DNA from: Plantago ovata | Taxonomy: Eukaryota; Streptophyta; Magnoliopsida; Lamiales; Plantaginaceae | Direction: 5' to 3' | Length of the DNA stretch: 64,000 nt | Assembly (NCBI GenBank): GCA_028274465.1 | Contig: CM051457.1 | Span: forward strand, 110,297,982 to 110,361,981 | Shown: piece after piece, positions 36,168 through 48,069 of the stretch | Layout of the letters: each line of letters opens with the position of its first letter | Position numbering within the stretch: position 1 is the first letter of the stretch | Program-made: the position numbers and the translations under genes | Notes under the pieces: generated by a model | The model's database searches: none | The model's input: the letters and a program-made list of their open reading frames with translations, nothing else | Told to the model about the DNA's origin: nothing

Positions 36168-38140
36168 TTACCGCATCAAGTCTTTCCTTGGAGCTGCGTA
36201 AATGTTGAGGCTTCCGCTGATATGTAGGGTGAGCATGGTTCTGTAGGTTACGCTTTTCATGTCATCACATAGCCTGAACCTGAAGAAGTGGATAAAAGAA
36301 GCTGCTACAATCTTCATCTGACGATAGGCGAAATCTTTTCCCAAACAGGTTCTAGGGCCAGCCTGAAAATCGATATGACTAGACGTTATGAACCACTGCT
36401 GAAGGTATAAAACAGAATAGAATTGTGTATGTAGATCCTAACATGAAGCTACTTACATGGAAGGAAACAACTTGAATGGCGATTCAGGTTGGAACATCCC
36501 GTTCTTGAGCCATCTCTCCGGTCGGAATTCCTCTGCATCATCTCCCCAAATACAGGTCATGCGACCCATTGCATAAGCCATGTAGTATATGCCATCACCT
36601 TTTCTGACTTTGAACCCATCTGGAAGAGTATCATCTGTTTCAGCAACTCTCCCATCCTGAATATTTGATAACCGCAGCGAACATTATGTTTATGAAGAAC
36701 CAATGCTACTCTGTTGTAGTACTAGGCGTTCTCTAAACTCAAAATACAGCAATATGCAGGTTATGACACGTTTTGTCGTAGAACTTACCAGTGGGACAGC
36801 AGGGTAGAGCCTCAAGGTCTCAGTCAATGCGGCGTGCAAGTAATGCAGTTCTTCGAGTGCCTGATCTGTAATACTTTCGACAAAGTTTTCAACACTAGAA
36901 GTTTCGGTTTCTGGAGAGCCAATTAGGCTTTTAACTTCTTGAAAAATCTTTTCTTGGATCACGGGGTTCTTGCACAGCATGTAAATGAACCAAGACAGCG
37001 TGTTTGCAGTCGTGTCCTTACCAGCTATCATGAAATTCAGAATAATATCTCTCAAGTATTCATCAGTCATTGTTTCAGGATCCTTTTCGCTCTCCACCAG
37101 AAATCTTGAAAGAATGTCCTCCTTATCGTTCTTCTTGCAAGAAATGTCGAACTTTGAATTACATCAAGTCATTGTTTAGTCAGTAGACTCAGTACAGTGT
37201 GTTTAACCTACGCAATGGAATAGGCCTAATGCTTACCTGATATCGTTGCATTTCCATCTGTTCTCTCTTGGTTCTAATGACCTTATCCACAAAATTATGG
37301 ATGGTTCTAATGTTCTTCTTCAGGGTTGCCTCTGCACCAATGTCCATATACTTTTTAAGCTTCCACAACGGATCAACGTATCGCCAGTACATGAGCTCAT
37401 TCGAATCATCAAACGCCTTGATGAATTCGTTTCCCTCTCTGTTCGATCCTTCTAAGCAATTCAAGTCCACTCCGAAACCAACTTTGAATATGGAATCCAA
37501 GGTGCATCTCATTAACATGACCTTCAAAAGATGATATTAGATTGAGATAAGAGTAATCTAGTTTCCTCTAGAACAATAAAAACAAGAGTTTTCAAAGATT
37601 TTTAACTTCAACATATACCTGTACATCAAAATGTTGGTTCTGTTTGGAAAACTCATAAATTGTTCTGACAAATTTCGCTGATTTTTGCCTGAACACCAAA
37701 CAACTGAAGTCTCTCAATACTCTGTTAGAGAACTCAAAGCTCGCGAGCTTCCTCTGCTGACGCCACTTGTCACCATCCACCACAAAAATCCCTTGACCAA
37801 ACAGGTCTATCCATATATCCTGATTATATTTTCCCTTACAGTACTTGTCGAAGCTTGTTTTCACGACATGCTCAACGTTTCGTGGTTCGACCGTGTATAT
37901 CTCACTTTGATCAGGAGCAAGAAGCCTTGAAGTTTTGTGCTTTTTAGCCACTCCAACCTGATAGTCATAAAGTCTGTGCAAGTAAAACAGCTGGCCGAAT
38001 ACAGTTCCCACCACCGGGGGGTACTTTGGATCCCTGATAGACTTTCCGATGAAGATTCTCACTACCAGAGCCGAAAAGAGAACGAAGATCAACAAAACAA
38101 CGATTGCTAAACCAGCAAAGATGGCATAAACAATATCCAT
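36168..38140 (-). CDS. cytochrome P450, CYP704-like; frame break before heme motif
   Basis: Five exons in coding order: 38140-37619, 37521-37237, 37133-36789, 36656-36457, 36362-36168, all GT..AG and phase 0, about 514 residues. Residues 5-30 are a membrane anchor. Landmarks are PPVVGTVFGQLFYLHRLYDY, WRQQRKLASFEFS, I-helix AGKDTTANTLSWF, K-helix ETLRLYPAVP, FRPERW, and heme-binding AGPRTCLGKDFAYRQMKI with the ligand Cys. CYP704 enzymes are ER omega-hydroxylases of fatty acids, used for cutin and pollen-wall monomers. Exon 4 is 200 nt, one short of codon phase: the usual FKFVSFH before AGPR reads FKLFPSM then TAA (frame slips at 36468-36473). If real, the heme site is lost and the gene is null; all other exons are clean, so a one-base assembly error is equally likely. 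Confidence 0.85.
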
Positions 38141-38559
38141 CGTTCACAGAATGGAGTACTTGGGACGGGAAAAGTGGAATCGAGGTTCTTATCTAAATAG
38201 CGCTCGTGTTTTCATGTCATTTTGTACTTGGAATTAGCAAGAAAGAAGACGAATGCGTTATAAGACCTAGGTAAAACCTTGGAAAGAAACAAACTGCCTG
38301 ATGACAAACCTGTTCACATCTTCTGTGTTCTAGGGAAAATGACATCTTGTTCTAATATTAGTTGTTGATCTTTCATTCTCTTCTTTGTAATGGTTTGATG
38401 GATTAGTTGTATTAAAATATGTGATGTTGATGCAGAAAATGACCAATAAATATAAGGGTTCCTAAATTTAACTTCCTGGTTTAGATCTTTTCTAGCATCT
38501 GATGGTTTATATAATAAAAAATAAATAAAACATGCATATATTCCCAGTTTCAGATGAAG
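38141..38559. other. intergenic upstream of the P450
   Basis: Presumed promoter of the P450 (minus strand). No clear TATA box could be fixed; weak candidates are near 38195 and 38450. Confidence 0.3.
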
Positions 38560-39350
38560 CTTGGAACACCAAGACCGGCTTGAACTTGCTCGTATATCTT
38601 TACAGCTTTATCCATCACGCTGGCCTGGCTCATCATCCTGGCTCTTTCGTCCCTAGACGGGTGCGTTGTGTCCAAGATGTCTTCCAACCCATCGTTCGTT
38701 TTTATAATTATAGGGCACTTCGAGCTTCTCGAGGATCATATCCAGCTGATCCCATAACCATTAGGCCAATGTAATCGGCTTCTAGTTCCATGCTGAAAAA
38801 TATTCGACATAAATTAAGATACAAAATGATTTTATCTGGATTACTGAAAGAGCCTGAGATTATATGTACCTCCTAAGGCAGTGAAAAGTTGAGTCCCAAA
38901 AACGGATAGCTGCAGGAAGCCAGTGTGCCACAAGGCCAACGAATCAGGGCGAAAAACCACCATGGCATCATGGGAAACTGTGATGTATATAGAGCTACTC
39001 CATGACCAACCTAATGATGAAGGTTTTCATGTCAAACTGCAGTATAAAAGGAACAATATATCAACATAAAAACCGAGCAAGATTGACGTACCTCGTGTCC
39101 TATGGTAAAAGCTATTTCCGCGTCTGTTCTTGCAGAGTGAAGTAAACCAGTGTTGATAATAATTTTCCCATTTAATTTGGACAATAATAGGCACTGATAT
39201 CCTCTGAATCATCAACAACAATCACTTCCCAATTCAGTCCATCCAAATGCTCAGTGTTGTACCAGGGACGAAAATTTTCGATAATATTCATACTAGAAAT
39301 AGACATGATCTGTTGCATCTTCATTGTTCCAATGATGCGGTTCATCATCG
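38560..39350 (-). pseudogene. OMA1-like M48 metallopeptidase remnant
   Basis: Minus-strand segments match plant OMA1-type peptidases in order: LDGLNWEVIVVDDSE, then after a frame slip GKIIINTGLLHSARTDAEIA and FTIGHE at an exon end, later MELEADYIGLMVMGSAGYDP, then after another break NDGLEDIL, THPSRDERARMMSQAS and VYEKLG-less text to VPSFI and TGA. The exon after FTIGHE starts FDMKTF instead of the VGH expected to complete HExxH, so the zinc site is lost. OMA1 is a mitochondrial inner-membrane quality-control protease. Breaks are several and not only single bases, so this copy is truly dead. Confidence 0.75.
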
Positions 39351-39602
39351 CCTTTCACTTGTACTTAAATCTCAGGGAGTACTAAGGGTTTTAGTCATAA
39401 CAAGGCATTGTAGTATCAAGAATGAATTTTGGATACTTTTATTATGTGGACTCAGTATGCAAGTAAAAAGTGTAATCAATAATTAATCACGGTTGATAAA
39501 CTTAGAATAAACACTTAAAAAAAATTAACAGTTTCATTACGGAATAAAAGAAAGAAACAACAGAAAGAAAAATCTAAAAAACTCAATATAGCTTGTTATT
39601 AT

Positions 39603-41141
39603 CTAGACAATATCTGCAGCTGCGTTTGGGCCATCATCAAAGAAATGCCTCCAGAACCAGTGCTTCTTCCAAACTCTTTCGTTCATCTCGTCGATGGGGA
39701 TCCCCTTTGTCTCCGGCAGAAAAAGGTAGGCGCAAAGGCCCATAAGAAGTATCCATGATGCAAAGAAGAAGAATATTTTTGACTTCATGGTGCACAACAT
39801 TGTCAAGAACGCTTGTGCTATGATTGCTGTGCATATCATGTTGGTGATGACTGCGATTGAAAAACCAGCTGAACGTGATTCAAGAGGGTATATCTCACTC
39901 GGAATCAACCATCCCAACGGTCCCCATGACCATGCGAACCCAGCCACAAAGATACCAACAAACATAATGAGAAGGTATGGCCACGGGCTAGGAATTACAC
40001 TCGTTGGCTTCAAATACTTTGCTAGGATTACTCCAGTTATGACCTGAGAAATAAACATCTGAACCGCAGCTTCAATAAGCAAGAACCTTCTCCCAAAACG
40101 GTCAACACCGAAAACAGCAACCAATGTTGCAATAACATTGACTCCCCCAGTAATAACCGAAGATATTAAAGAAGCATCCGATTTAAATCCCATTGTCTGA
40201 AACAGGACAGGAGCGTAAAACATGATGACATTGATTCCGGTAAATTGCTGGAATACTTGTAGAAGCGTTCCACAAATCAATGGAGGCCAGCTGGACTTCT
40301 TCATAAACAGGTTCCTCCAAGGGTGCTTGACAGTCGCGGAAACCTCAGTAGCATGTGCAATTTCATTGAATTCCTTTTGCACATCTTCTAGGCCTCGGAT
40401 TTTCCTAAGGGTCTCCAGACCTTGGTTTTTCATACCACGTTCGATAAGACTAGTGGGAGTCTCGACAATAAACATGGAGCCGATACCTAGAAAAAGAGCA
40501 GGAACAGCAGCACCACCAAGAGACACTCTCCAACCATCGATAGTGTGAAGTTTGGAGGTGCCATAGTTGACAAGGTTAGCTATTAAGATACCAACCGTGA
40601 TTAGTAATTGGAAGCAAACGTTTAGGCCTCCTCTGTACTTAGCGGGAGCGATTTCTGATATGAATAAAGGCACTGCCTGGTTACCGAATCCAATACCAGC
40701 ACCAAGGCAAATTCTACCGAGGATGAGCATGTAAATATTAACTGCGGCGGTGTTGAGAATAACTCCAATGAAAAAGAAGAGAGCTGCGATCTGCATTGTG
40801 CGTTTACGACCTAACTTCTTGCAGCACCATGAGGCCCCAAAGTTGCTCACGATTGCAGCAAAGTACAAGGAAGAGGTAAAGAGCTGGAGTTTCTGGTTGT
40901 CATACTTACAGTAGTTGTCTTCTCGAGCTGCATGTTTCTTTTGGTACACCTTCGGGAAGAACTTCAACAAGAAATCGTCCATGGATGTAACTCCTCCGGA
41001 GATTCCAATGTCATAGCCGAACATTAGACCCCCGAAGGCTGCGATAACAGAACATAGGATGACCTGCCCCGTGAGCTTTGCTGGAAACTCATCTCCATTG
41101 TATGGCATTGCGCCAATAGGTGGTGCCATCGCCTTGATCAC
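39603..41141 (-). CDS. STP-type monosaccharide/H+ symporter, intact, intronless
   Basis: One open frame of 512 codons. It has 12 predicted membrane spans in two six-span halves with a central cytosolic loop, the plan of plant STP hexose carriers in the plasma membrane. Conserved signatures are GGLMFGYDIGISGGV (proton-linked Asp), ILGRICLG, GFGNQAVPLFISEIAP, QVFQQFTGINVIMFYAP, GGVNVIAT, FAWSWGPLGWLIPSEIYPLE and the final LPETKGIPI. Gln, Gln, Asn, Asn and Trp residues that bind glucose in AtSTP10 are at their expected places, as are the lid cysteines (NYCKY, TMLCTMK). ESRSAGFS replaces the usual ETRSAGQS. Start: ATG at 41141; ATG four codons later (MAPPIGAMPYNGDEF) is also possible. Most STP genes have introns, so the single exon is notable. 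Confidence 0.93.
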   Translation of the reverse strand: MIKAMAPPIGAMPYNGDEFPAKLTGQVILCSVIAAFGGLMFGYDIGISGGVTSMDDFLLKFFPKVYQKKHAAREDNYCKYDNQKLQLFTSSLYFAAIVSNFGASWCCKKLGRKRTMQIAALFFFIGVILNTAAVNIYMLILGRICLGAGIGFGNQAVPLFISEIAPAKYRGGLNVCFQLLITVGILIANLVNYGTSKLHTIDGWRVSLGGAAVPALFLGIGSMFIVETPTSLIERGMKNQGLETLRKIRGLEDVQKEFNEIAHATEVSATVKHPWRNLFMKKSSWPPLICGTLLQVFQQFTGINVIMFYAPVLFQTMGFKSDASLISSVITGGVNVIATLVAVFGVDRFGRRFLLIEAAVQMFISQVITGVILAKYLKPTSVIPSPWPYLLIMFVGIFVAGFAWSWGPLGWLIPSEIYPLESRSAGFSIAVITNMICTAIIAQAFLTMLCTMKSKIFFFFASWILLMGLCAYLFLPETKGIPIDEMNERVWKKHWFWRHFFDDGPNAAADIV

Positions 41142-41252
41142 TACTTAATTGCGTATGTATGTTTTTATGGTGTGCTTACGTAACTGTTTGATTGATTGAT
41201 TGATTGATATGATTGATGGAATGGAAATAATAAACTGTGTGAGTTTTAGAAC

Positions 41253-41262
41253 GTTTATATAG
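41253..41262 (-). promoter_or_regulatory. TATA box of the sugar transporter
   Basis: On the minus strand CTATATAAAC lies about 110 bases upstream of the ATG, a normal plant spacing with a short leader. An ATTG/GATT microsatellite (41190-41210) lies in that leader. Confidence 0.65.
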
Positions 41263-41502
41263 AGTTTAGTTTGGACGTTCAAGGATAGACCACAGAATAC
41301 GATTTGGAATCGGAAACATAGAACGTCTCTGTTTAGGACTGGAGTTTAGAAACAGAATTGAAAAAGGAAAGGATATAGAAATTCAGTGTTCAAAGTTAAA
41401 CCGATTAACATGTAATAAAGCTCCTCAATCATATAATCTGCAAGGTTTTCCAATTTTGAGTTTTCTTTTCTAGCTAAAAAATAAAAAAATAAAAAAAAAG
41501 AA

Positions 41503-42489
41503 GAAGGTTGAGAAGGTATCGTTCCACAAGCTATTCTCCTTCGCTGACAGGCTCGATGATGTTACGCTCATGATTATCGGAACTATTGGCGCGATTGGGA
41601 ACGGATTAGGTACGTCGTTCATTCTCCCTCTACAATTCCAATTCATCAAATTACCAGAGTTAATTATCTCGGCCTCAACTTGTGTGTACAGTCAATTGTG
41701 TCAATTCAGTCATCATCTCATATATGTAATTAGAAACTTCTGTTGAACAAAAATGTCCATTGCTGTGTTATATTACACACTACACGGCTACTAGTTTTTT
41801 TCTTTTTTTTTTTAATTGAATAATCAATGCATGCTGAATAAATGTACTTTTATACTAGTACTGATTGTATAAAGTTGAGTTGTTGAAGTTTCTTCTAAAT
41901 AGTCTTATGATACTTCCTATATACTCTTGTTATAGACTAGTTAGTTACGCCTGAAGAGTGATGACTAAAAAGATGACCATGAGCTCCTCTATCGTTAACG
42001 ACAGTATACATGGTTGCCAGTTTTAGAAAGAAAAATAAAATAAAATGAATTTCTTATCTTTACCGTGGATATGATTTGAATATTCTGAGTGTTATGCAGA
42101 ATATATGATATGATAAGCTATTGTTTTATTATTCGAGAGGCACACCATTAATATGCGAATCTTCTTCGTTATGTACTGTAAATAACTCCAGTTGTAGGCC
42201 AGCGGCTGGTTGCACATCACATACCTTCAATTAGTGATTTAATTAATGGCTGTGAATATACAAGCTGAATGCTGGAAGGAAGATGTACTAACATACTTAC
42301 ATACTGCATAACTTTTATTACTGGTCTATCTCTGCATGGCACTTATTGTGGTTGTATAATTGATATTACTTACTATTTTGAAATGTTACAGTAAGGGACT
42401 GGTTGGTATAACATGGATGCGACTGATGAAGAGATTAGGAAAGCCATTCAGCTTCTAATGCTGCTATATTTGTTGATAAGCTACCCAAG
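41503..42489 (+). pseudogene. ABCB (P-glycoprotein type) transporter fragments
   Basis: 41503-41609 encodes KVSFHKLFSFADRLDDVTLM then IIGTIGAIGNGL and ends at a GT donor, which is the start of the first membrane domain of plant ABCB proteins. 42411-42489 encodes DATDEEIRKAIQL and, one base out of phase, NAAIFVDKLPK before GTACAT, a piece of the first nucleotide-binding domain hundreds of residues later. The parts in between are replaced by the duplicated noncoding block (41830-42410). This is a chimeric remnant, not a gene. Confidence 0.7.
41830..42410. repeat. segmental duplicate, copy 2
   Basis: Partner of 26840-27400. It is preceded by an ABCB exon rather than the CT-rich leader, and followed by ABCB text rather than STIP1-like text. 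Confidence 0.75.
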
Positions 42490-42607
42490 GTACATTACAC
42501 TCGATGATCTGAATTTTTTGGGATCTCTTTTCGCTGATCTTCTGAGAATCAAGTTATAATCTGTCCTCTAGTATGTAAAGAGATCAAGATAAAAAATTAA
42601 AAAAAAT

Positions 42608-42693
42608 ACTTTCCTTATTATCCAACGAAAATTTAGCATTTTGTTTCCAGGGATTTCATACTTTCCTTATTATCCAACGAAAATTTAGCATTT
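42608..42693. repeat. 52-bp tandem duplication
   Basis: ACTTTCCTTATTATCCAACG and the following AAAATTTAGCATTT occur at 42608 and 42660 without change. Confidence 0.9.
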
Positions 42694-42907
42694 TTATGAC
42701 CATCATGAAATTACTGTTATGGCTCTAACCAGGCGTTGATTTTGCTGCCAATTAAGTTCTAAAGACAGGAAGCGAAGTAAGTTGATGCTTGTTGATGGTT
42801 ATTAATTTATGGTCGATGATTTTTCAGATGGTTATTTAAATATGATCTATGATCGATGAGTGTTGATACTTATTTATTTATGCTCGATGAGTGTTGATGC
42901 TTATTTA

Positions 42908-43480
42908 CACTACAAGGAAAATCGGATTTAGCGACGGATCGCATCCATCGCTATAAGGAGCGATCCGTCGCTATTTCCTATTAGCGACGGGCATAAGTGG
43001 CACCACTAATGTACAAAACGACGAATGAATTTATCCTTCGCTCTCTATTGATACGGATAAACTTATCCGTCGCCCTGTTCATCGTTGACCAATTTTGAAA
43101 CGAATAATTTTATCTGTATCTATATATTGCGACGGATAAATTCATTTGTCACTAAAGTGATGAGACAAGTGGCCTCTCTTGGCGATGGAAATTTAGTGAC
43201 GGATACGTATATCCGTCGCTAAGTCTACTGGAAATAGTTTTGTTTTTGTTTTTGTTTTTATTGTTTCTTTTTTTTTTTTTTTTTTTTTTTGGTTTTTGGT
43301 TTTGTTTTGTTTCTTTGTTTGTTTGTTTTTCCACCTCAAAAATTGATTATGCGCAACAAAATATATAATTGATTGTACGAATATATAAATTTCATTAAAA
43401 AAACTAAAAGTGTATGTACAAACAAATAAAATGTACTAAGATAAACATAAATTGTACGAAGTTTCTACATTGTGTTGGTA
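42908..43480. mobile_element. truncated CACTA element (5' end only)
   Basis: It starts CACTACAAGGAAAATCGG and has the same GCGACGGAT subterminal repeats as the two complete CACTA elements. 43340-43460 resembles 53895-54050 of CACTA-2 (AAATTTCATTAAAAAAACTA). No right end TTCTTGTAGTG follows; it stops against the Mutator-like sequence. Confidence 0.75.
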
Positions 43481-46198
43481 TATTTTTTCTGTTAATTTTA
43501 TGTTTTAATTACTCGAGGGAGGAACACTGATTAAACTTGATAATAGGAACACTGATCCAGAGTTGGTTCAAAGTTTCTACATTGTGTTGGTATTTTTATT
43601 CTTTTTTTAATTTTATGTTTTGGCTGAGATCATGGGAGATATTGCTTATGTCAAGGGATATTCTTTTACAGATTATTAATTTTTTTGTTGTTGTTTTCTT
43701 TTTGTAGTGTGAAGTTTTCACACAGTTCCTTGTGGACAACAATTTTCGTGACGACAGCGATATTCGTGAGTTTCCTTGTTGGATGTCGCGTCTAAAATGC
43801 CTACAATCCAAGAAGATTATGATTTTGTTGAATATAATGATGTCTTAGATAAAGTCATGGTAGATATGTGTAAGATCATGGGATATTCGGTTCATATCAT
43901 GGATATTAGATCATGTACATTTCTTTTTGATGATTTCTTACATTGGATGGTAGAATGATGGTTTCTGACATTGGTTCATACTATGGGATATGTGTAGACT
44001 GGATCTCTTTATGACATGAGGGTATTATTTTTGCTGAGATTTTCATGAGGTAGTAAGATCATGGGATATTTGCTGGACATCATGGGATATTTGGTTGATA
44101 ACATGGCATATATATCTATGACTATATCATGTACTTTTATTATGTGTATGGCATGGCAGATATGTGTTTTAGGTATTATATGTCTTTTTAGATTCATGGG
44201 AGTTTTTGGTTGATATGACGGATATTTGATTAACATCATGGGATATTTGGTTGATGACATGCATATATGTCCATGACTGGGACATTTTCTTATGTTATTC
44301 TTGATATATATCTGACAACATAATGTAGGTTCATAGCTCGAATGTATATAAGGTTTAAGATGAATTAATAGAACTCATTATAGGAAAAATTATAAAGTTC
44401 TGCCCATAAATCATATAAGTGTTTGTCCGACGGTACTTCAAACCGTGTGTTTTCTTCTTGTGCTCTTTTCTTGTTTTGTTTCCTTTCTAGGAAGGACTTT
44501 GGCCTCTATTTTTTCTACCTTTTGTAATACATTGGGCAGGATTTAGCACAGTTGTTAGGCACTAGTGTTCGGGGCAGCAGTTTGTGTGGGGCTGTCGGAC
44601 TCTTCTTCTTGTGGCATGTCCTTGAATTGTGTTGCATCTATAAGACTGTTTATTCCCATCAAGGCTTGATTGTATGCAACTTCTAGTATCTTCCTGGCTT
44701 TATTTTTTCCTTCTGATTTGATAATAAGTTCATTGTAGTTCCTGTTTATTGACTGTCTCCATGCGATGCATTCCTGTTTCATTTTTTTGACATCATGGGA
44801 TATATAGGTAAATCATGGGATATATAGTTGATATGATGGAATACATAGAATACTTTTTTACCTGTGCATTTTTGTTTGTGTTTTTGGTATGTAGAATACG
44901 GTCTCATACTTTCCCCTTAGATGTTCTTGTCCACCGCTGTAGTAGGTACTTATCGGGTATCCTTTTATGTTATTCTTGTCCATCACACGGAGGCAGTGTT
45001 GGCATAGCCAGCCAACCTTTTCAAAGTGTCTACATTTACATCTCACTTCGATTTCACCAGATGGGTGCCTAATGAATAGAATACCTGAAATTTCGTGTGG
45101 ATCGTCATCATGGTAGACATCATATAAAACCTTCTCGCCAATTGTTAAGGATGCAACAACTGTAGTCTCTAGTGCTTTCCTGAATTCTCTTTGAACGTAG
45201 TTGAAAATTTTGAGAGTATATACCTGGGAAGTGGAAATTTAAGTAATGTGTGAGATCATGGAATATATAGTTGAGATCATGGGAGATATAGTTGCGATCA
45301 AGGGAGTTTTTACCTGTGCAACATGCTTAACAAGAGCATTGTTAGAGATCATCCTTGGTTTATTATTAGTGTTCTTGTGCTCTTTATGCTTCTCATTTGA
45401 TCTCTAGCGGTTGATCACTATATCGAAGAGCCTGAAGAATTGTGTGAGAGACTTTTTGTTGGCTCTGAATGAAATTGCATTGTTTGTACTCTCACTCCTT
45501 TGAGTAGATAGGATTCCAGCTGAAAAGAAGGTCTTGCTTAGGGCAGGTGACCACTTATCTTTTAGAGAATAGAGTTGATCGAACCAAGATTCGTTTTCGA
45601 GTTCAAATTCACAAATCATTCCAGAGAAGTACTCTTCAAATTCTTCTTCATTTGACAACCCATAGATGCATATATTGAAAACTTCATTGAAATTGTCATC
45701 ATGCCTCACTACAAGAAAAACAGGATTTAGCGACGGATGGTATGTAAGCGATCCGTCGCTAAATGCCATTAGCGAAGGAAAGCCCGTCGCTAAATAGGAC
45801 GTCGCGAAAAGTGGCGTCACTAATGAAATTTGAGACGGATGGTTTAATCCGTCGCTGTTTTTAGCGACGGATTAGACGATCCGTCGCAAACTTCATCGTT
45901 GACCAAAGTTGAGACGGATTATTGATCCGTCCCTACAATATAGCGACGGATGAAATTATCCGTCGCTATATTGCTGGAACACGTGTCAGGTGCTGGGCAG
46001 ACGAGAGTTGGCGACGGATGGTTTAATCCGTCGCTAATTGGTCTGGAATATATTTTTTTTATTTTAAATTTTTTTTTGTAGTTGTACACCGCAAATACGT
46101 AAACATTTTCGTAACTAAACATTATATAAAAAAAATTGTTCTAAGCATTAGTATAATGAAATTACTAATTGTCCTAAGCAAAGGAACATGAAAAAAAA

Positions 46199-48069
46199 TT
46201 ATTCGAAAAATAAAAAAAGAGTACTACTGCTGAGATCCTGGGGGGCATCGGCATCATTGAACATGAAGAAGTCGGGAGGTGGCGCTCCACCGGGGGGGGG
46301 GGCATACTGCGCCATGATCCACTCGATGGATCTCTTGAATCCATACCTCATCCTCGTCTGCTCTGCCCTCAACCGAGCAGCCTCCTGGGCATGCTCCTGG
46401 ACAGTCGCCTTCAGCTGTTGCTGCTCCTGGAGGAACTCGGGAGGCACATCGGCTTGTCCCCTTCGGTGCTTGGAGGAGCCACCCTGGTTCACCGTCTCCG
46501 CTATCGCCTGCGAGAGGTTGCCCATGCCGAAGACACGCCCCTTATCATCGAGATTCACGATCTCGAGATAGATGGCGTTCTCCTCCTCGACCGTGAGATC
46601 AAGGTTCTCAGTCTTGGCCAGGAACTCCGCCTGAAAATTCAAACAAACAATTAACGATTTAATTAGTACGTTATTGATCGAAGAATCAAATATTCAACAA
46701 GAAGCTCAGGAATCGAAAAAATATAAAACATACCGCGATTGTTTTGGCCCTATCAGACTGGAAGGTCATCTTGCCATCCTTATCCAGCTCCATGTGAGCC
46801 TCACAGAAGTGATCCCACATGGTCTTCTCCCTCCCCTCCGATATCTTCATCAAATATATATATAAACTAATAAAGTAATGATTGAATTGAAATAAGACTT
46901 AAGAAAGAAAAAGAAACTATAACAAAGTACGTGACTTACCGCGTCCATGTGGCGCGCCAACTGAGATTTCGAACCCAGCCGATGCTTCACTGAGCTTGTC
47001 CCATCCGGTGGATTATGGGCCCTGTTCTCCCTGTTCTGGTCCGACAACTTCTGGGCTTGATGGTTCTCCGTCCAATACTGCTTCCACAGGGGCCACTCCT
47101 CCTCCCCAATCCACCCCGACTTCTTCCCCGATGCCTTGATCTTGGCGACCTTCTTCCGAAAGGCTTCGGAGCCTTCATGTTCGAAGGCATACCACAGATC
47201 CGACTTGAACTTGTTGGGGAGGAAGAACTTCTCCTACATTTCAGAAAGTATACAAAATTCAGACTAACATATATATGACACGGTGACTAACATATCACCC
47301 AAACAATTGCACATTGTCCTATTTTCAACTAACACATCGTGACTAACATATCACCCAAACAATTGCACATTTTCCTATTTCAACTAACACAGTGACTAAC
47401 ATATCACCCAAACAATTGCACATTGTCCTATTTCAACTAACACACGGTGACTAACACATCACCCAAGTAAAGAAATATTAAACCATAAGAGAAGAAGAAA
47501 GATTACTAACCTCCAGAGCATTCCAAATCTCCGCCTTCCTCTCCGGAGTGAAACTATGCCACTGGGCTCCAAGTGGTGGGAGATCCACTTTCTTCGTGGA
47601 TTCCTTACTGATGAACTTGCATCCTCCCTCGGCATCATCCTGTTGCAATAACATACACAAATTAATCCAACTAAATAAAACATACAATACCAAACACACA
47701 AATTAATCCAACTAAATAAAACATACAATACCAACACACAAATTAATCCAACTAAATAACTTACACATGCCCAGGCATGGGCCAGACGACGAGCTTGCCA
47801 TTCACCCGCTCACCCGCCCTGTACACCTCCCCCTGTACCCATCATCCGGCAGGTTAGCAAACCCGTCTAGGCTAGTAGACCCTGCACTGCTACTCGAACG
47901 GGGGCCAGGGGAGAGGGTCTCACTGACATGAGTCGCCGAGGTCTCTCCCCCGCCTCCCCCCCCCCCCCGACTCCGGCTGACTACTAGGGGTGCGGAATGG
48001 CGAGTCTGGCTCGGCGTAGCTACGACTGCTGGCCGCCAACAACTTCCCCGATTTCTTTGGCCTCGGCAT
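46199..48069 (-). CDS. CACTA accessory protein (Ptta/En/Spm 'Transposase_24'-like)
   Basis: Exons: about 48069-47765, 47639-47511, 47233-46940, 46844-46734 and 46630-46199, the last four all phase 0. The first holds MPRPKKSGKLLAASS and, near its end, ERVNGKLVVWPMPGH; then HSFTPERKAEIWNALE; then GWIGEEEWPLWKQYWTENH and GSKSQLARHMD; then GREKTMWDHFCEAHMELDKD; then AEFLAKTENLDLTVEEENAI with an EQTRMRYGFKRSIEWIM helix. This is the domain order of plant TNPA-type proteins that bind subterminal repeats and aid transposition. The first exon loses frame at a C-run (47955-47969) and again at a G/C-run near 47828-47834; the C-terminal exon holds an 11-G run. Otherwise open. Confidence 0.7.

Noticed and set aside
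37245..37534. Plus-strand ORFs across P450 exon 2
   Set aside because: Shadow frames of the well-supported minus-strand exon.
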